Assembly (NCBI GenBank): GCA_000996605.1
Contig: LCOP01000035.1
Location: 1 to 6,622, forward strand
Direction: 5' to 3'
DNA from: Parcubacteria group bacterium GW2011_GWA1_47_8
Lineage (GTDB): Bacteria; Patescibacteriota; Minisyncoccia; Phycocordibacterales; UBA1550
DNA length: 6,622 bases
Positions 4,952 through 6,622 of this stretch are shown piece by piece. The position numbers and the translations under genes were made by a program. The notes under the pieces are model-generated. The model saw nothing but the letters and a program-made list of their open reading frames with translations, was not told the origin of the DNA and did no database searches. Each line of letters opens with the position of its first letter. Position 1 is the stretch's first letter.

Positions 4952-5230
4952 ATGCCTGACTCCCTTCCACCACCAAACTCGGCGGTGACGGATTTTATGG
5001 ATACGGTCACTAACCTTATCTTGAACCCGCTCATCATGCTTTTGTTTGCCCTTGCGATGATGTATTTTTTGTGGGGAGTGTTCAAATTCATTCAGGGTCA
5101 AGACAATGAAGAGGCGCAAGAAGAAGGCAAGAGTCACATGATGTGGGGTATTGCAGGGATGGCAATCATGTTTGCGGTGTACGGTATTCTGAACATCATT
5201 GGTTCGACGGCGGGCCAGATCGGAGGTTAG
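4952..5230 (+). CDS. VirB2-like two-helix membrane protein 5 (YFLW type, smallest)
   Basis: A 92-aa protein, the shortest of the array and reduced nearly to the two-helix core. A short polar N-terminus (PDSLPPPNSAV) replaces a signal peptide. Helix 1 (about 21-47) holds MMYFLWGVFKFI. The loop is strongly acidic (GQDNEEAQEEGKS, 49-61). Helix 2 (about 63-83) holds WGIAGMAIMFAVYGILNII. It is closest to the protein at 4555 (YF.WGVF.F and STAG/TTAG endings). ATG 4952 lacks an SD and is preceded by TTAATCATA, almost the same as before the solute-binding gene. The array ends with the terminator at 5241-5284. Confidence 0.8.
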   Translation: MPDSLPPPNSAVTDFMDTVTNLILNPLIMLLFALAMMYFLWGVFKFIQGQDNEEAQEEGKSHMMWGIAGMAIMFAVYGILNIIGSTAGQIGG

Positions 5231-5240
5231 AACAAAACTC

Positions 5241-5284
5241 GACAAAACCCCGCCCTTCGTTTTTACGAAGAGCGGGGCTTTGTC
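5241..5284 (+). terminator. Strong terminator closing the pilin-like operon
   Basis: A 44-nt hairpin lies 10 nt after the last stop. Outer GACAAA pairs with TTTGTC, then CCCCGC with GCGGGG, then CTTCGT with ACGAAG around a TTTT loop. The only interruptions are an A/C and a C/A mismatch. There is no long T run beyond TTTGT, but the stem is long and GC-rich, and its position between convergent operons supports termination. Confidence 0.85.
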
Positions 5285-5288
5285 ATGT

Positions 5289-5324
5289 AAAAAAATCCTC
5301 CTTGCGGTTGCCCGCAAGGAGGAT
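5289..5324 (-). terminator. Rho-independent terminator of the minus-strand operon
   Basis: On the minus strand a perfect 13-bp stem (5324-5312 with 5307-5295) with a 4-nt loop is followed at once by seven T residues (5295-5289). This is a classical intrinsic terminator, 22 nt beyond the stop of the minus-strand membrane-protein gene. With the hairpin at 5241-5284 it separates the two convergent operons. Confidence 0.92.
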
Positions 5325-5345
5325 GAGTAGAACTAATATTCAACT

Positions 5346-6446
5346 TCAGTAAGTTAGGGTATAGCTTGCTTTCGCAAGTGTAATGCCTTGTGGAACGCTG
5401 AACCCTATTTGGTAGTCCCGCATTTTTGGAAGTTGTATTTGCGTCCCGGGGGCGTTAACGATGGTCTCTTTCGCAAGAAACTCATTTCCATTCCTTGGTT
5501 CCATTGGTTCAACAACTTCCGCCTTGCAGTCATACCCTTTATATTTTCCATTGATACACAGAGGGCTTTCCTCGAGGGCGATGGCGTGATTCACCATTAC
5601 GAAACACCCCTGTGGACATTTCCACGATATCGAGATGTTTGCTCCCTGTGGTGCGTCCGGTGGTCGTATAACCCACTCCATCGTTCCCGGCCCTAAAGCA
5701 AGCTCCTTCTTGAGGATTTTTTTGACTGCGGACGGTTTCTCCGCTAGAGCGGTTACGGACGGCGCTTTTTCCTTTCCGTAATTCTCGTGAACAGAGACTA
5801 TCGTATCCGCCATGCTTCTAGTCACTTTCTTTGAGAGACCCCAACTTGCGTCGAAGATTCTTGGTACATCGTTGGGGTATCCCCACGCTAAGACAAAGTA
5901 AGCAAGCATTCCAAGAACAACAATCCATGAAAATTTGCTTACTTTCTCTGCGATAAGGATCGTCCCGATTACATGTGCGCCAATGAGTGCCACTGCTCCT
6001 CTGTAGGCAAGAACTCTTCCTTCAGGTGCCGCCATGCCGGCGGTGTAAGCGAGAAGGATGACGATGATGTACAAAAAAAATCTTCTTCCCTCACTCTTAT
6101 CTTTGCGCCATTCCTTCCACCATTCTATAAACCTCTTGACTCTGCTCTTCGGTGTTTTCCTGCTCGCTCCTTCTGTTAAAGGGGTGTTGGCTGAGGATGT
6201 AATATCCTCAGCCCTATCTTTTTTGCCAAACCACAACATAACGAGGACAACGAGAAGGTAGACGAGGACGAGTGCAATCATGACTCCACCCACTTTTGGC
6301 AGGGTAAGTAATAAGTTTGCTCCTTCTTCGGGATTTGACGACCGAATCTTCCATGCCATGCCAATAAGTATCGCCATTGTAAATACTCTGATCGGCGTCA
6401 CCTTGAATGGCAACCACGAACTTAATTTACCAGTGAAACCCTTCAT
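5346..6446 (-). CDS. Multi-pass membrane protein with Cys-containing C-terminal domain, function unknown
   Basis: I do not recognise a named family. The start at 6446 (MKGFTGKLS) is chosen because GGAG (minus strand, plus positions 6455-6458) lies 8 nt upstream. A longer frame from 6512 would overlap the upstream reading frame by about 70 nt. The 366-aa protein has about five hydrophobic segments: 19-33 (short), 52-73, 123-140, 147-165 and 172-190. Between segments 2 and 3 is a basic, Trp-rich stretch (about 96-122, including FIEWWKEWRK), probably cytoplasmic. Residues 191-366 are soluble and probably outside the cell, with a Lys/Ala-rich linker, then a likely beta-rich domain with four cysteines (C277, C281, C297, C307) that could form two disulfides. 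It follows the preceding minus-strand frame by a 4-nt ATGA overlap and ends at the terminator 5289-5324. The convergent pilin array may or may not be related. Confidence 0.8.
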   Translation of the reverse strand: MKGFTGKLSSWLPFKVTPIRVFTMAILIGMAWKIRSSNPEEGANLLLTLPKVGGVMIALVLVYLLVVLVMLWFGKKDRAEDITSSANTPLTEGASRKTPKSRVKRFIEWWKEWRKDKSEGRRFFLYIIVILLAYTAGMAAPEGRVLAYRGAVALIGAHVIGTILIAEKVSKFSWIVVLGMLAYFVLAWGYPNDVPRIFDASWGLSKKVTRSMADTIVSVHENYGKEKAPSVTALAEKPSAVKKILKKELALGPGTMEWVIRPPDAPQGANISISWKCPQGCFVMVNHAIALEESPLCINGKYKGYDCKAEVVEPMEPRNGNEFLAKETIVNAPGTQIQLPKMRDYQIGFSVPQGITLAKASYTLTY

Positions 6447-6622
6447 TTGATCTTCTCCTTTCTGTTGTTTAAGATAAGCCCTGCGAACGTTTGTTCGTCG
6501 AGCCCTCCACATTCTTTGTCACTGGTGAATATGACAGCACTACCACCTTCTCCGGCTCTTTCAATTGCTCTTTGCCGAACGAAGAATTTGCCATTATCAC
6601 CGTGTTCTTTCATTGCGACTAT
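6443..6622 (-). CDS. Short or partial unknown protein upstream of the membrane-protein gene
   Basis: On the minus strand an open frame enters at the window edge and runs 59 codons to TGA (6445-6443). It overlaps the ATG of the next gene as ATGA. The first visible Met is at 6613; from there the product is 56 aa, beginning MKEHGDNGKFFVRQRAIER and ending in a basic NNRKEKIK. The frame is open to the edge, so this may be the C-terminus of a longer protein. Support for being real comes from the 4-nt overlap, a coding-like mixed composition, and the next gene's SD lying within its 3' end. No homology is recognised. It contains one Cys and no membrane helix. Confidence 0.6.
   Translation of the reverse strand: MVAMKEHGDNGKFFVRQRAIERAGEGGSAVIFTSDKECGGLDEQTFAGLILNNRKEKIK

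Noticed and set aside
4669..5091. 140-codon minus-strand open frame across pilin-like genes 4 and 5
   Set aside because: It spans two good plus-strand genes and their gap, with no SD or motif, and has an implausible His/Lys/Arg-rich composition.
5388..5696. 102-codon plus-strand open frame opposite the membrane-protein gene
   Set aside because: The minus-strand frame here is longer, has an SD, membrane helices and a terminator; the plus-strand frame has none of these.
6447..6512. Longer start (Met at 6512) for the minus-strand membrane protein
   Set aside because: The added 22 residues are Arg-rich, overlap another open frame and lack an SD, while the Met at 6446 has a well-spaced GGAG.
1..6622. 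tRNA, rRNA, insertion sequence or riboswitch
   Set aside because: I found no cloverleaf, conserved rRNA segment, transposase motif, terminal repeats or known riboswitch core in the gaps; all gaps are under 200 nt.

Overview
The window looks like a chromosomal segment from a Patescibacteria/CPR bacterium, probably of the Parcubacteria type. This rests on recognised gene families, not on a search. It carries a tandem set of small VirB2/TrbC-like (T4SS_pilin-type) membrane proteins, a solute-binding protein with a membrane anchor and no permease genes beside it, and a compact methyltransferase of a form I associate with these genomes. Genes are tightly packed, with 4-nt ATGA overlaps at two junctions, and most starts lack a Shine-Dalgarno (SD) sequence. 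TGA acts as a normal stop at three gene ends, which argues against the CPR lineages that read UGA as glycine.

Layout, left to right. (1) Positions 2-1125 hold the 3' part of gyrA: the end of the coiled coil and the six-bladed C-terminal DNA-wrapping domain. A -1 frame break lies in a short A run near 92-95, so the gene as written is split. (2) Positions 1126-1320 hold a strong hairpin terminator flanked by tracts of a 7-nt repeat, then a good sigma70-type promoter and an SD. (3) Positions 1321-3652 form a tight plus-strand operon: SAM-dependent methyltransferase, anchored solute-binding protein, first pilin-like protein. (4) Positions 3702-5230 hold four more pilin-like two-helix proteins. 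The first is preceded by a promoter so close to its ATG that the mRNA should be leaderless. The third has its own promoter and a hairpin in the leader. (5) Positions 5231-5345 hold two back-to-back terminators closing convergent operons. (6) The minus strand carries a 366-aa unrecognised membrane protein with a Cys-containing C-terminal domain. Overlapping its start by ATGA is the end of a further, short or partial, minus-strand reading frame running off the window.

How the parts may work together (inference): five pilin-like subunits of two subtypes, together with an anchored binding protein and a methyltransferase, suggest a cell-surface assembly or uptake/secretion apparatus. No ATPase, channel or coupling protein is present in the window, so the function cannot be settled here. 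gyrA is a housekeeping neighbour, separated by a strong terminator.
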